From Flavobacterium granuli (lineage in GTDB: Bacteria; Bacteroidota; Bacteroidia; Flavobacteriales; Flavobacteriaceae), in NCBI RefSeq assembly GCF_900129705.1, contig NZ_FQWO01000016.1, forward strand, positions 1 to 64,000: 64,000 nucleotides of DNA, read 5' to 3'. The position numbers were made by a program, and so were the translations under genes. This document shows, piece after piece, positions 35,584-43,838 of the stretch (positions are counted from its first letter, which is position 1; each line of letters opens with the position of its first letter). A model generated the notes under the pieces. That model was not told the DNA's origin and did no database searches. It saw nothing but the letters and a program-made list of their open reading frames with translations.

Positions 35584-36836
35584 ATTTTAAACTGATTTTA
35601 AATATTGCTTTTCATTTACTTAAAGCCCGACTCAAACAAACTATAGTTGCCGCTGTGGGGGTTACCTTTGGGATTGCTATGTTTATTACTTTGATTAGTT
35701 TTATGGGAGGCTTAAATGAAATGTTAGATGGATTAATGCTCAACAGGACACCTCACATTCTTTTGTACAATGAAGTAAAACCATCAGAGAACCAGCCCTT
35801 GTCTTTATCAGAAGAGTATAAAAATCACACGAAATTTATTCATTCCATAAAACCAAAAGACAGAGGCAAATCAGTTTACAACAGTCAATCGATTATTAAA
35901 GTTTTAAAACAGGACAAACGCATCATAGATGTAGCACCCAAAGTGACTGCTTCTGTTTTGTTTAATTCAGGAACAATTGAGATTTCGGGTTTTGTAAACG
36001 GAATTGATATGCTGGCCGAGGACAAACTTTTTAAGATAAGTGATTATATAACTGAAGGAAAAATTGCTGATTTGGCTCAGAATAACAGCGTTATTATTGG
36101 GATAGGATTAGCTAATAAAATGTTGCTTTCAAAAGGAGATATTATTAAAATAACTACTTCTAACGGAGATTTGACTCCTTTGAAAATTGTAGGGATTTCT
36201 GAAATTGGAATTGCCGAAATTGACAATGTAATGAGCTATACTTCTTTGGCTACAGCTCAAAAAATATTAGGCCAGCCCAAGAGTTATATTACGGATATCC
36301 AGGTTAATTTGTATGATAAAGAAAGCGCAGTTGAACTTGCAAAAGAATTTCGTAAGGAATTCAATATTGATACGATAGATTATCAAACCGCCAATGCGCA
36401 ATTTGAAACCGGGAGTACAGTGCGAAGTATCATTTCTTATTCAGTGGGAATTGTGTTGCTTATCGTGGCCGGATTTGGTATTTACAATATATTGAATATG
36501 ATGATTTATGAAAAAATGGACAGTATTGCCATTCTTAAAGCTACGGGTTTCTCCGGCAGTGACGTAAAATGGATTTTCATATCACTCTCAATAATTATTG
36601 GACTTACAGGAGGGATTTTTGGACTCTTATTTGGATTTATTTTCTCTAATATAATTGATGTAATTCCTTTTGAAACCACATCTTTACCAACCGTAAAAAC
36701 CTATCCAATTGTTTATAATATCATTTATTACATCATAGGAATTGTTTTTGCTTTTTGCACTACAATTATCGCAGGACTTTTTCCTGCTCTAAAAGCAAGT
36801 AAAGTAGATCCTGTAGAAATCATTAGAGGCAAATAA
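35580..36836 (+). CDS. FtsX/MacB-type ABC transporter permease
   Basis: This inner-membrane protein of 418 residues has one N-terminal membrane helix, a large periplasmic domain (about 45-275) and three C-terminal helices containing the FtsX-like signature IYNILNMMIYEKMDSIAILKATGFSG and TTIIAGLFPALKASKVDPVEIIRGK. This topology belongs to mechanotransmission transporters (MacB, LolCE), which drive periplasmic partners and do not move substrate across the inner membrane. It is translationally coupled to the adaptor gene and 2 bases from the ATPase gene. Confidence 0.93.
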   Translation: MNFKLILNIAFHLLKARLKQTIVAAVGVTFGIAMFITLISFMGGLNEMLDGLMLNRTPHILLYNEVKPSENQPLSLSEEYKNHTKFIHSIKPKDRGKSVYNSQSIIKVLKQDKRIIDVAPKVTASVLFNSGTIEISGFVNGIDMLAEDKLFKISDYITEGKIADLAQNNSVIIGIGLANKMLLSKGDIIKITTSNGDLTPLKIVGISEIGIAEIDNVMSYTSLATAQKILGQPKSYITDIQVNLYDKESAVELAKEFRKEFNIDTIDYQTANAQFETGSTVRSIISYSVGIVLLIVAGFGIYNILNMMIYEKMDSIAILKATGFSGSDVKWIFISLSIIIGLTGGIFGLLFGFIFSNIIDVIPFETTSLPTVKTYPIVYNIIYYIIGIVFAFCTTIIAGLFPALKASKVDPVEIIRGK

Positions 36837-36838
36837 CT

Positions 36839-37522
36839 ATGGAAGAGAATAATAAAGTGATAGAAACTATAGGTCTAAGTAAATACTTTTATGATCCCAT
36901 AAAATTTCAGGTAATCAAAGAAGTTGATTTGAGTATTAATCATGGTGAGTTTGTTGCTATTGAAGGGAAATCAGGCTCGGGAAAATCGACCTTGTTGTAT
37001 TTACTCTCAACGATGGATACGGATTATGAAGGGCAATTGTTTATTCATAATGAACTTGTAACTGGACAAGGAGATGCACAATTAGCAAAGATTAGAAATG
37101 AAAAAATTGGTTTTGTTTTTCAATTTCACTATTTATTATTAGAATACAATGTTTTAAAAAATGTGATGCTTCCGGGCTTAAAATTTGGAAAATATTCCGA
37201 AAAGGAATTAGAACAGCGCGCTATGGACCATTTAAAGACACTTGGGATGGATACTCATGCCTTGAAAATGCCAAACCAGTTGAGTGGAGGCGAAAAACAA
37301 CGTGTAGCTATAGCTCGGGCATTAATAAATGATCCTTTAATCATTATGGGGGATGAACCTACGGGAAATTTAGACAAGAAAAATGGCGATTTGGTTTTTG
37401 ATATTTTCAAAAAACTCGCAAAAGAATTCAATCAGACGATATTAGTTGTCACTCATGATATTGATTTTGCCAAAAGAACCGATAGAATAATCACGATGGA
37501 AGATGGCCGAATTATTTCCTGA
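36839..37522 (+). CDS. ABC transporter ATP-binding protein (LolD/MacB-type)
   Basis: The 227-residue ATPase has Walker A GKSGSGKST (43-51), the signature LSGGEKQRVAIARAL, Walker B LIIMGDEPTGNLD and the switch His in VVTHDID. It closes the three-gene operon adaptor-permease-ATPase. Its stop is 3 bases from the stop of the converging pentapeptide gene, with no terminator hairpin between. Confidence 0.95.
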   Translation: MEENNKVIETIGLSKYFYDPIKFQVIKEVDLSINHGEFVAIEGKSGSGKSTLLYLLSTMDTDYEGQLFIHNELVTGQGDAQLAKIRNEKIGFVFQFHYLLLEYNVLKNVMLPGLKFGKYSEKELEQRAMDHLKTLGMDTHALKMPNQLSGGEKQRVAIARALINDPLIIMGDEPTGNLDKKNGDLVFDIFKKLAKEFNQTILVVTHDIDFAKRTDRIITMEDGRIIS

Positions 37523-37525
37523 TTC

Positions 37526-38095
37526 TTATTGAACCACAATTTCATATTTTGTCAATAAACCTTTAACAGCTTCCAATGAAAATTGCGCTTTTTTGAGTTT
37601 TGTTCTCATCGGATCAATAGTATAATTGCGGCTGGTTCTAAAATCAGCTTTGTTTGCGATGGCTTTATCAAATTCAGCCCGATACAAATCACAAGTATCA
37701 AAAAGAGCCTCGGTCAAATCAGTATTCATAAAATCAACAGCTATAAGACTACTATTGATGAATGTAGTTCCTTTCATTTTTAAAGCGTAAAATTTAGAGA
37801 AATCCAAAATACAATTGGTAAAATGGATTTCAAAAATGAGTTTATCGCACATGGCAAAATTGACATCTTTTATTTTGCAATGATTAAAAAACACAGTTCT
37901 TAAAGCGACGTGATTTATTTTGGAGTTGTTAAAATTACAATTATTGAAGGTGCAATCCAGGAAGCTGACATCTATAAAATTGCATTGGGAGAAATCACAA
38001 TGATTAAAAACACAGGATTCAAACTCCTTGAAATTGACATCGTCTATACCATAAGTAATATTGTTGTATTGCAGGTCAAGATGGTATGCAGGCAT
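37526..38095 (-). CDS. Pentapeptide-repeat protein
   Basis: The 189-residue protein is built of A/C-(D/N)-(F/L)-x-x-type repeats, e.g. CDFSQCNFIDVSFLDCTFNN, FMNTDLTEALFDTCDLYRAE and KADFRTSRNYTIDP. It should fold as a right-handed quadrilateral beta-helix. It has no signal peptide. Some relatives (Qnr, MfpA) mimic DNA and protect gyrase, but most chromosomal copies have no known role. The closing KAQFSLEAVKGLLTKYEI is the usual C-terminal helix cap of this type. Function remains unassigned. Confidence 0.88.
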   Translation of the reverse strand: MPAYHLDLQYNNITYGIDDVNFKEFESCVFNHCDFSQCNFIDVSFLDCTFNNCNFNNSKINHVALRTVFFNHCKIKDVNFAMCDKLIFEIHFTNCILDFSKFYALKMKGTTFINSSLIAVDFMNTDLTEALFDTCDLYRAEFDKAIANKADFRTSRNYTIDPMRTKLKKAQFSLEAVKGLLTKYEIVVQ

Positions 38096-38162
38096 TTTTT
38101 GTAGATGAAGTTTATTAAATATTGGCTAAACTAGAAATAAAATATCGAATAATACACTATTA

Positions 38163-38291
38163 TCAAGGCTTAAGTTTTTTGGCTAAGACAAACGGGCAAT
38201 TCTCATTTAGGTAGTAATAGAAATTGTCGAAACTATTATGCTGGGAATTAGTACTGAAATCAGCTCCTTTTTGTAATATTGTTTTTTTATT
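38163..38291 (-). pseudogene. C-terminal remnant of an ankyrin-like protein
   Basis: A 42-codon open frame without any start codon ends at TGA (38163-38165). It reads ILQKGADFSTNS then FDNFYYYLNENCPFVLAKKL. The first part resembles the end of an ankyrin repeat. It follows a stop codon and lies in the 300-base gap between the pentapeptide gene and the next gene. It is probably the tail of a decayed gene; the family is uncertain. Confidence 0.4.
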
Positions 38292-38396
38292 TTAGAGAGT
38301 TTTTTTTCTGATAAAAGTTTGGTTTCAAGCTTGATTCAGCATCATTTTTTCTCTTTTTAACTTAAATGGATTCGTTTTATTACTAATTTATTTCGC

Positions 38397-38963
38397 ATGT
38401 ACAACAACTCTGATCGTTTTAAACTTTTTTGCTTGGAAGGTGTAAAAGAGATTTCGGATCTCAATGCTAGCTTTATTTTACCTTTTTTAGAAAATTTGGC
38501 CCTGCATCAAGGCATTGTTAACACTTATAAAAGCTGTGACAGTATCGAAAGTCTGGAAGAAAGTTTGAGTGCCTTGCTCTATGCTGACCGTAGTTTTAAG
38601 GATTATGAAATTTTATATTTAGTGTTTGAAGGAGAAGGAAATGCCATTGTTTTGGATGATTACTATTATACACTTGGCGAAATAGCCGAATTTTTTGAAG
38701 GAAAATTAAGCGGCAAGATTTTACATTTTGCCAATACCAAACTTTTGGATTTGGACGAAGAAGAAGCCCAGTATTTCCTGGACGTCACTGGAGCAAGAGC
38801 AGTTTCGGGTTACAACAAGAAAGTACCTGTTTATAGCGCTGCGATTGATAATGAATTCTTTGGACTCTGCCAGCAATACGATGATGTGGTTGAAATAGTA
38901 GAAGAATTGTATGCACATCATGCTGCTATATGCACTACAATGGGGTTTGTACTCTATTATTAA
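38397..38963 (+). CDS. Conserved protein of unknown function (188 aa)
   Basis: I cannot assign a function. The acidic 188-residue protein has no signal peptide or membrane helix. It looks like a compact alpha/beta fold with segments RFKLFCLEGVKEISDLNAS, YEILYLVFEGEGNAIVLDD, YTLGEIAEFFEGKLSGKILHF and a C-terminal HHAAICTTMGFVLYY. The pattern suggests a CHAT-like or receiver-like cytoplasmic domain seen as a stand-alone uncharacterised family in Bacteroidota. Codon use is like the neighbours. It lies between two decayed gene remnants, so this stretch may be a small accessory site. Confidence 0.7.
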   Translation: MYNNSDRFKLFCLEGVKEISDLNASFILPFLENLALHQGIVNTYKSCDSIESLEESLSALLYADRSFKDYEILYLVFEGEGNAIVLDDYYYTLGEIAEFFEGKLSGKILHFANTKLLDLDEEEAQYFLDVTGARAVSGYNKKVPVYSAAIDNEFFGLCQQYDDVVEIVEELYAHHAAICTTMGFVLYY

Positions 38964-39006
38964 AAAAGTTTTCAGATAGAAAACAAAGCGGTAATGAAGC
39001 TTTGAT

Positions 39007-39180
39007 TTAGCTTGTTTTAGTATTTATATATTCAACTAATAACTCAGATTTAGCACCGAGTTTTTTCTTGAGGCTTTGTTTTTATTTTTTAATGGCATCT
39101 GTTGTGATTCCTAAAAGTTCAGCGATTCTATTTGAAAATAATAGATTTGCTAAATTTTCATAACTTACAATTGTAAGGAA
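39007..39180 (-). pseudogene. Remnant of a LuxR-type HTH regulator with an in-frame stop
   Basis: On the minus strand the frame reads NRIAELLGITTDAIKK, then TAA (39082-39084), then KQSLKKKLGAKSELLVEYI and a final stop at 39007-39009. This is the C-terminal LuxR/GerE helix-turn-helix: the recognition helix TTDAIKK and the KKLGAKSELLVE end. It is interrupted by one nonsense codon, and the rest of the gene is gone. Confidence 0.6.
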
Positions 39181-39232
39181 TTAGAGTAAAAGAAGTATAA
39201 AAGCTTATATTAACAATCTAAAAAATAAAAGT

Positions 39233-39670
39233 ATGGCACTTATCAATCCCTATTTAAATTACAACGGAAATGCAGAAGAAGCATTCAATTTTTATCGATC
39301 AGTATTTGGCGGAGAGTTCGCAAAAGTTATGCGTTTCAAAGACTTGGAAAATGATGAATTTCCAGTAGCAGAAAATGAAGCCAATAAAATAATGCATATT
39401 GCTTTACCCATTGGTAAAAATGTTTTAATGGCTAATGACGTTCCTGAAAGTATGGGAAGCGTAAATGAAAACGAAAATAGAAGTAAAATTTCAGTTAGTG
39501 CAGAAAGCAAAGAAGAAGCCGACAGATTATTTAACGGACTTTCAGCAGGCGGACAAATTGAAATGCCTATAATGGATAGCCCTTGGGGGTCTTATTTTGG
39601 AATGTTTAGAGATAAATATGGAATTGAATGGATGGTGGATTTTGACCCTAATTATCAAGGAGAAATTTAA
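39233..39670 (+). CDS. VOC-family (PhnB-like glyoxalase fold) protein
   Basis: The 145-residue protein begins with the PhnB/3-demethylubiquinone methyltransferase-like signature INPYLNYNGNAEEAFNFYRSVFGGEF and ends SYFGMFRDKYGIEWMVDFDP. It is a single betaalphabetabetabeta-type module pair that forms a metal- or ligand-binding pocket. Such proteins in Bacteroidota are usually stand-alone and uncharacterised. The motif suggests a small-molecule-binding or resistance-type role that cannot be specified. Confidence 0.9.
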   Translation: MALINPYLNYNGNAEEAFNFYRSVFGGEFAKVMRFKDLENDEFPVAENEANKIMHIALPIGKNVLMANDVPESMGSVNENENRSKISVSAESKEEADRLFNGLSAGGQIEMPIMDSPWGSYFGMFRDKYGIEWMVDFDPNYQGEI

Positions 39671-39680
39671 TCTGCTCTTG

Positions 39681-39696
39681 GAGGTCTCCTGACCTC
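39681..39696. repeat. Copy of the GAGGTC near-palindrome repeat
   Basis: GAGGTCTCCTGACCTC, 10 bases after the VOC stop codon, is the reverse complement of the two copies at 56111-56126 and 56204-56219. It can form a 6-bp stem with a 4-base loop. Confidence 0.75.
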
Positions 39697-39810
39697 AAAT
39701 CTGTTAACGGGAAATTCTGATGAGCTGTTGCCAATTTCATGAATTTGGATTAATCTTCTGGTTAATGAAAATCACGACTCGCTATTCACGACTTTTATCC
39801 CAATGGATAG

Positions 39811-39984
39811 ATTCGGACCATTGCTGCCAAATACTTCAAACAATGGAGGATATGGACTGAATTTAATGTGTCCTATCAAAAAGTTTACGATAGGAAAAAG
39901 ACAATAAATGAAGGTTTAGCTGCCATTTGGAACTTTGCAGAGAAATTGATTAATGAAAGTGTGAAAAAGGGAATTGCTAGCTAG
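39811..39984 (+). pseudogene. Remnant of a coding frame, family unknown
   Basis: The 420-base gap between the VOC and PAS-kinase genes contains a 57-codon frame without a start codon. It follows a TAG and ends at 39982-39984. Its composition is protein-like (KYFKQWRIWTEF, then TINEGLAAIWNFAEKLINES). I do not recognise it. The rest of the gap holds the GAGGTC repeat and nothing else I can name. Confidence 0.3.
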
Positions 39985-40089
39985 CTGAGTTTTTTGGATA
40001 CAAATAAGTTGCACTTTTACAATGAATTCCATACGAAATAATTAGTGTCAGCGGGAATTTAATCGGCTTTTTTTGAAGTTGTTTTGTTT

Positions 40090-41178
40090 TTAGTCCTTAA
40101 AAGTTATTGTGAATTCTGCACCTTCGTTTATTTGACTTTTTACTTCAATACGACCACCTAAATTAGTGATGTGATTGTAAATCAAGTAAAGTCCTATTCC
40201 ATTACTATCAATATGATTGTGAAATTTTTGGTGCAAACCAAATATTTTATCTCGTACATTATCCATGTCAAAACCCAGTCCGTTATCAGAATAGATTAAT
40301 TGATTTTTTCCATTTGTTTTTTTAGAAATAATGGAAACTGAAGGGTAAATTCCGGGTTTTGAATATTTAATTGAATTTGTGATTAAATTTAAGAATATGC
40401 TTTTCAGGTATTCTTTATTGAAATTAATAGTAGGAACTGTTTCAAAATCAACAGTGATTTTAATTTTTGAATTTATTATTAAAGAGTTTATAGAAAGTAC
40501 TACTTCATTTAAATTCTCGTTTAAACTTAATGGTTCAATAGAAGCATTTAACTCGTCTTTATGAATTAATTCGTCTACTGAATTTTTTAAAGTTTGACTT
40601 AATTGCTCTGTTGTTGTTTTTAGGATAGCTAAAAATTCAAGTGTTTCTTCATCATTAATTTTAGTAATATCAATAAGATTAAATATGGATAGCAAATTAT
40701 TTACAGGAGATTTTAAGTCATGCGAAGTCGTATAGGATAAATGCTTGAGGTCTTTATTTATTTTGGTTAGATTTGTTAGGAGTATATTTCGCTCATCTTC
40801 AATTTTTTTTTTATGGGTAATATTTTTAGCAATAGCATATACTAATTTTTCATCTTCAACAGGCATCGATGTCCAAGATAACCATACAATCTCCCCCGTT
40901 TTAGTTAAGTATCTGTTTTCAAAATTTAACAGCGGTTTATTTTTATATACTTGTTCTCTAGTTTCGATTGTAATTTTAAGATCTGGAGTATAAACGAATG
41001 TACTTATGGGGCTAGCATACAATTCTTCATCTGTATACCCTAATAATTGCGATACAGCCGCATTTATTCTCTTAAAATAACCATCAAATCCGGCAATACA
41101 AATCAGATCAGCTGAGATGTTAAAAAAATTGTCAAAATGATATTCTGTATCTGAATTAGGATTTTCTTTTATTGTCAT
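40090..41178 (-). CDS. PAS-domain sensor histidine kinase
   Basis: The 362-residue cytoplasmic kinase has a PAS domain (about 15-125: FDNFFNISADLICIAGFDGYF ... GYTDEELYASPI) and its PAC end ITHKKKIEDERN. The HisKA region carries the phospho-acceptor His153 in SHDLKSPVNN, and the ATPase domain has ILNLITNSIKYS-type LNLITNSIKYSKPG, SDNGLGFDM and SNGIGLYLIYN. No membrane helix is seen. SHDLKSP is common in flavobacterial PAS kinases. There is no cognate response regulator beside it. Confidence 0.92.
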   Translation of the reverse strand: MTIKENPNSDTEYHFDNFFNISADLICIAGFDGYFKRINAAVSQLLGYTDEELYASPISTFVYTPDLKITIETREQVYKNKPLLNFENRYLTKTGEIVWLSWTSMPVEDEKLVYAIAKNITHKKKIEDERNILLTNLTKINKDLKHLSYTTSHDLKSPVNNLLSIFNLIDITKINDEETLEFLAILKTTTEQLSQTLKNSVDELIHKDELNASIEPLSLNENLNEVVLSINSLIINSKIKITVDFETVPTINFNKEYLKSIFLNLITNSIKYSKPGIYPSVSIISKKTNGKNQLIYSDNGLGFDMDNVRDKIFGLHQKFHNHIDSNGIGLYLIYNHITNLGGRIEVKSQINEGAEFTITFKD

Positions 41179-42141
41179 TGAACTTGAAAATTAGTACTAA
41201 TTTGGTTTTTAGAATTCTAGAGTAAATAATTTTTTTCAAATTTAGTAAATAATTATTTGCGATATAAGTGATAGTATAATTTAAATTAACAAAATGAGAT
41301 GGCTGTTATAAGGTTTGTTCTTTGTTATTTCCGTCGAAAACGCTACTACTTATTTTCCAATTTAGACAGGTACTCGACGCAGACAAGCGCCAGAATTGTA
41401 CAACAGGCAATTTACACACCGAATAGCTGTTTTTGACCAGCGTGGCCCGTCAGTTTGGTATTTGGGCGCTGGCCAAAAGATAATTACCGCTACAAGTTAA
41501 TCTTGTGGATTGGGGCGCTTATTGTACGATTTTGTCGCAATTTTATGTTATTTGAATTATTTCTTAATTATCACAGTTATTGTTACTGTATCGGAATATG
41601 ATGGATAGTTGAAGTCCATTCCGCACGTAATAATTGATCAAAATAATATCATGAAGAATATCCAAAAATCTACAAGTTAGATGTTTTAACAATATGGTGT
41701 ACTGAGGAGTGTACCAAAGAGTGTATTACAAACATATGGGGATTTTGATGTTTTTTTGCTATGTTAGCTTTAACTTCTTGATTTTCTTAGTGTTTTTGAC
41801 TTCAAAGCATAAAAAAACCCTAGTAAAAACTAGGGTTTTGTGATCCTTACTGAACAATTTACAAACCATTTTATGAATGATTTAAAGAAATTGGCTTATT
41901 TTTCTATTGATTTGTAAGATAATTATTTTTAATTTTTGTTCAGAAGCGGTTTGTATGTATTGTAGGGGTAAATATTAAAAATGATTAATTAAACTTTTAA
42001 TCGCATAATTTTAAAATAATTCTTGACAATTTTTTTAGTTAAGTTTTTTATGATCTAACATGCGGTATAATTTAACATAAAGTTAAATTAACTTTTTAGG
42101 TGTTTTTTATCTTCTGCTTTTCATTTGCTCTTTAATTTATT
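41179..42141. other. Gene-poor spacer of 963 bases
   Basis: No convincing full gene is present. About 41330-41525 is distinctly GC-richer than its surroundings, with GGGCGCTGGCC and several GCGC words, and reads like decayed foreign sequence. A 27-codon frame on the minus strand (41557-41637, ending SDTVTITVIIKK) and repeated GAGTGTA words near 41699-41725 look like gene-end debris. Of the structured elements, the hairpin at 41814-41839 is clear. Confidence 0.5.
41814..41839. terminator. Hairpin/terminator within the gene-poor spacer
   Basis: AAAACCCTAG (41814-41823) and CTAGGGTTTT (41830-41839) form a perfect 10-bp stem with A and T runs. It may have terminated a gene that is now lost, or it may insulate the sigma-factor operon. 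Confidence 0.7.
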
Positions 42142-42729
42142 ATGGAAAAAGATCTTTTGAAAATGACAGACGATGAACTTCAGAAATTAATTTTTGAGGG
42201 GAAAGATGCTGCGTTTTCAATTATTTTTAATCGTTACTGGAAAAAGCTTTATTCTTATGCTTTCAAGATTTATAAAGACGAAGCAGTCTGTGAAGACATT
42301 GTTCAGGAAATCTTTATTAGTCTGTGGAAAAATGCATCAAATACCGTAATCTTAAACCTTGAAGCTTATCTTTTTAGAGCGGTTAAATATAAAATTGCGA
42401 ATCAAATTAGAAACCTGAAATTTGAACAACAGCACATTGAAGTTTTAGAAACAATTCCAGATCCAAGTTTATCTTTAAATGACTTGGAATATATTGATTT
42501 TGAGAAAAATATAACCGATCAAATCGATAAACTCACTCCAAAATGCCGTGAGGTTTTTTTACTCAGCAGAATGGATCATTTTACAAATGCTGAAATTGCA
42601 GCAAAACTCAATTTATCCATTCATACCGTAGAGAAACATATCAGCAATGCATTGAAGCAGCTCCGTTTAAATTCTGCATCCTATAATTATCTTCTTTTTT
42701 ATTGGGCAGCGTTCTTTTATGTTAACTAA
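42142..42729 (+). CDS. ECF RNA polymerase sigma factor (FecI-like, Bacteroidota group)
   Basis: The 195-residue sigma factor has region 2 (AFSIIFNRYWKKLYSYAFKI, EDIVQEIFISLWKNA) and region 4 (LTPKCREVFLLSRMDHFTNA and LNLSIHTVEKHISNALKQLR). The pair with FecR, SusC and SusD downstream is the standard trans-envelope switch: the loaded transporter signals through FecR to free the sigma factor. It probably drives the genes from here to 51.2 kb. Confidence 0.95.
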   Translation: MEKDLLKMTDDELQKLIFEGKDAAFSIIFNRYWKKLYSYAFKIYKDEAVCEDIVQEIFISLWKNASNTVILNLEAYLFRAVKYKIANQIRNLKFEQQHIEVLETIPDPSLSLNDLEYIDFEKNITDQIDKLTPKCREVFLLSRMDHFTNAEIAAKLNLSIHTVEKHISNALKQLRLNSASYNYLLFYWAAFFYVN

Positions 42730-42797
42730 AAAACACGCGTTTTAAGAAAACGTTAAGCCTGCTTTTTTGACTACTTGTTCTACTCAAAAAATGTGAC

Positions 42798-43748
42798 TTG
42801 TCTATAAAAGCACCTATTTTGAAAAAAGAAAACTTTTTGCTTCTGGCAAAAAAATACGAACAAGGTACAAGCACACCTGAAGAAAAAATGACCGTTGAAA
42901 CATTTTTTGATAAGATGCAGGAACAATCATCAGATATAGAAACTCAGCTTTCTGATGAAAAAGGCAATGTAATGCTAAACAAGATACTTTTAGAGTTACA
43001 GGTTAAACCAAGAAAATATACAATCAGAAAAGCATTAAAAGTCGCTGCGGTTTTAGTTACTGGACTTACAATTGCTTTTACTGCCGCTAAGTTTGCTTTC
43101 AAACCTGCAACAATTACTCAAATTACTGCCAAAGGAGAAAAGAAGGAAATTTTTCTTGAAGACGGCAGTGTCATTGTATTAAACTCCAACAGCAGCGTTA
43201 CCTATCCTGAAGAATTTGAAAACACAAGAAATATTGAACTTGTAGGACAAGCTTATTTTAAAGTATTCAGAGATGTAAAACGACCTTTTATTGTACAAAC
43301 CCACGACGTAAAAGTGAGAGTTTTAGGAACTTCATTCGACATCAATTCTTATAATCATCATGATACAAAAGTGAGTGTGATCACCGGAAAAGTTGAAGTT
43401 ACTTCACCAACTGGGAAAAAAGTTCAGATTACTAAAAACCAGCAAGCCGATTTAATAAAGAATTCCGATTTACAGATTTCTGTAGAAAACAACAATGATA
43501 AAATTGCATGGATCAGCAATACCATTATTCTTAAAAATACAAAACTTTCTGAAACAGTCAAAATCATAGAAAACTGGTATAATGTGGATATTGTGATTGA
43601 AAATCAAGAACTTAATAATCTTACTATTTCAGGAAAGTTTAAAGACGAAAAACTGGAAAACGTATTAGAAAGTATTGCCTATTTGAAACAGCTGAAAATA
43701 AATTACACAACTAAAAACCAAATCACTATAAGAAAAAAGACACCTTAA
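42798..43748 (+). CDS. FecR-family anti-sigma factor
   Basis: The 316-residue inner-membrane protein has an N-terminal cytoplasmic part, a single membrane helix (about 75-95, ALKVAAVLVTGLTIAFTAA), and a periplasmic FecR domain (EKKEIFLEDGSVIVLNSNSS, NIELVGQAYFKVFRD, PFIVQTHDVKVRVLGTSFDI). A DUF4974-type C-terminus (TLSETVKIIENWYNVDI-like, LENVLESIAYLKQLKI) follows. The likely start is TTG at 42798, because the nearest ATG upstream is followed at once by a stop. TTG codon 8 is an alternative. It holds the sigma factor inactive until the STN domain of the SusC protein signals. Confidence 0.93.
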   Translation: MSIKAPILKKENFLLLAKKYEQGTSTPEEKMTVETFFDKMQEQSSDIETQLSDEKGNVMLNKILLELQVKPRKYTIRKALKVAAVLVTGLTIAFTAAKFAFKPATITQITAKGEKKEIFLEDGSVIVLNSNSSVTYPEEFENTRNIELVGQAYFKVFRDVKRPFIVQTHDVKVRVLGTSFDINSYNHHDTKVSVITGKVEVTSPTGKKVQITKNQQADLIKNSDLQISVENNNDKIAWISNTIILKNTKLSETVKIIENWYNVDIVIENQELNNLTISGKFKDEKLENVLESIAYLKQLKINYTTKNQITIRKKTP

Positions 43749-43769
43749 AAAGAACTAAAAAAACAAAAA

Positions 43770-43795
43770 CCCGCCTCCGGTGCAACGGAAACGGG
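43770..43795 (+). promoter_or_regulatory. GC-rich hairpin between fecR and susC
   Basis: CCCG/CGGG and TCCG/CGGA pair across an internal CC/AA bulge with a 6-base loop, 22 bases past the FecR stop. No T run follows (GCGATTTAAAAC), so it is more likely a processing or stabilising hairpin at the 5' side of the susC message than a terminator. Confidence 0.5.
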
Positions 43796-43838
43796 CGATT
43801 TAAAACAGACTAAAAATAAAATTTATAGCCTAATAGTA

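Noticed and set aside
41330-41525. GC-rich patch considered as an integron attC site or integrase remnant
   Set aside because: No core-site pairs of the attC type and no tyrosine-recombinase motif could be read in any frame.
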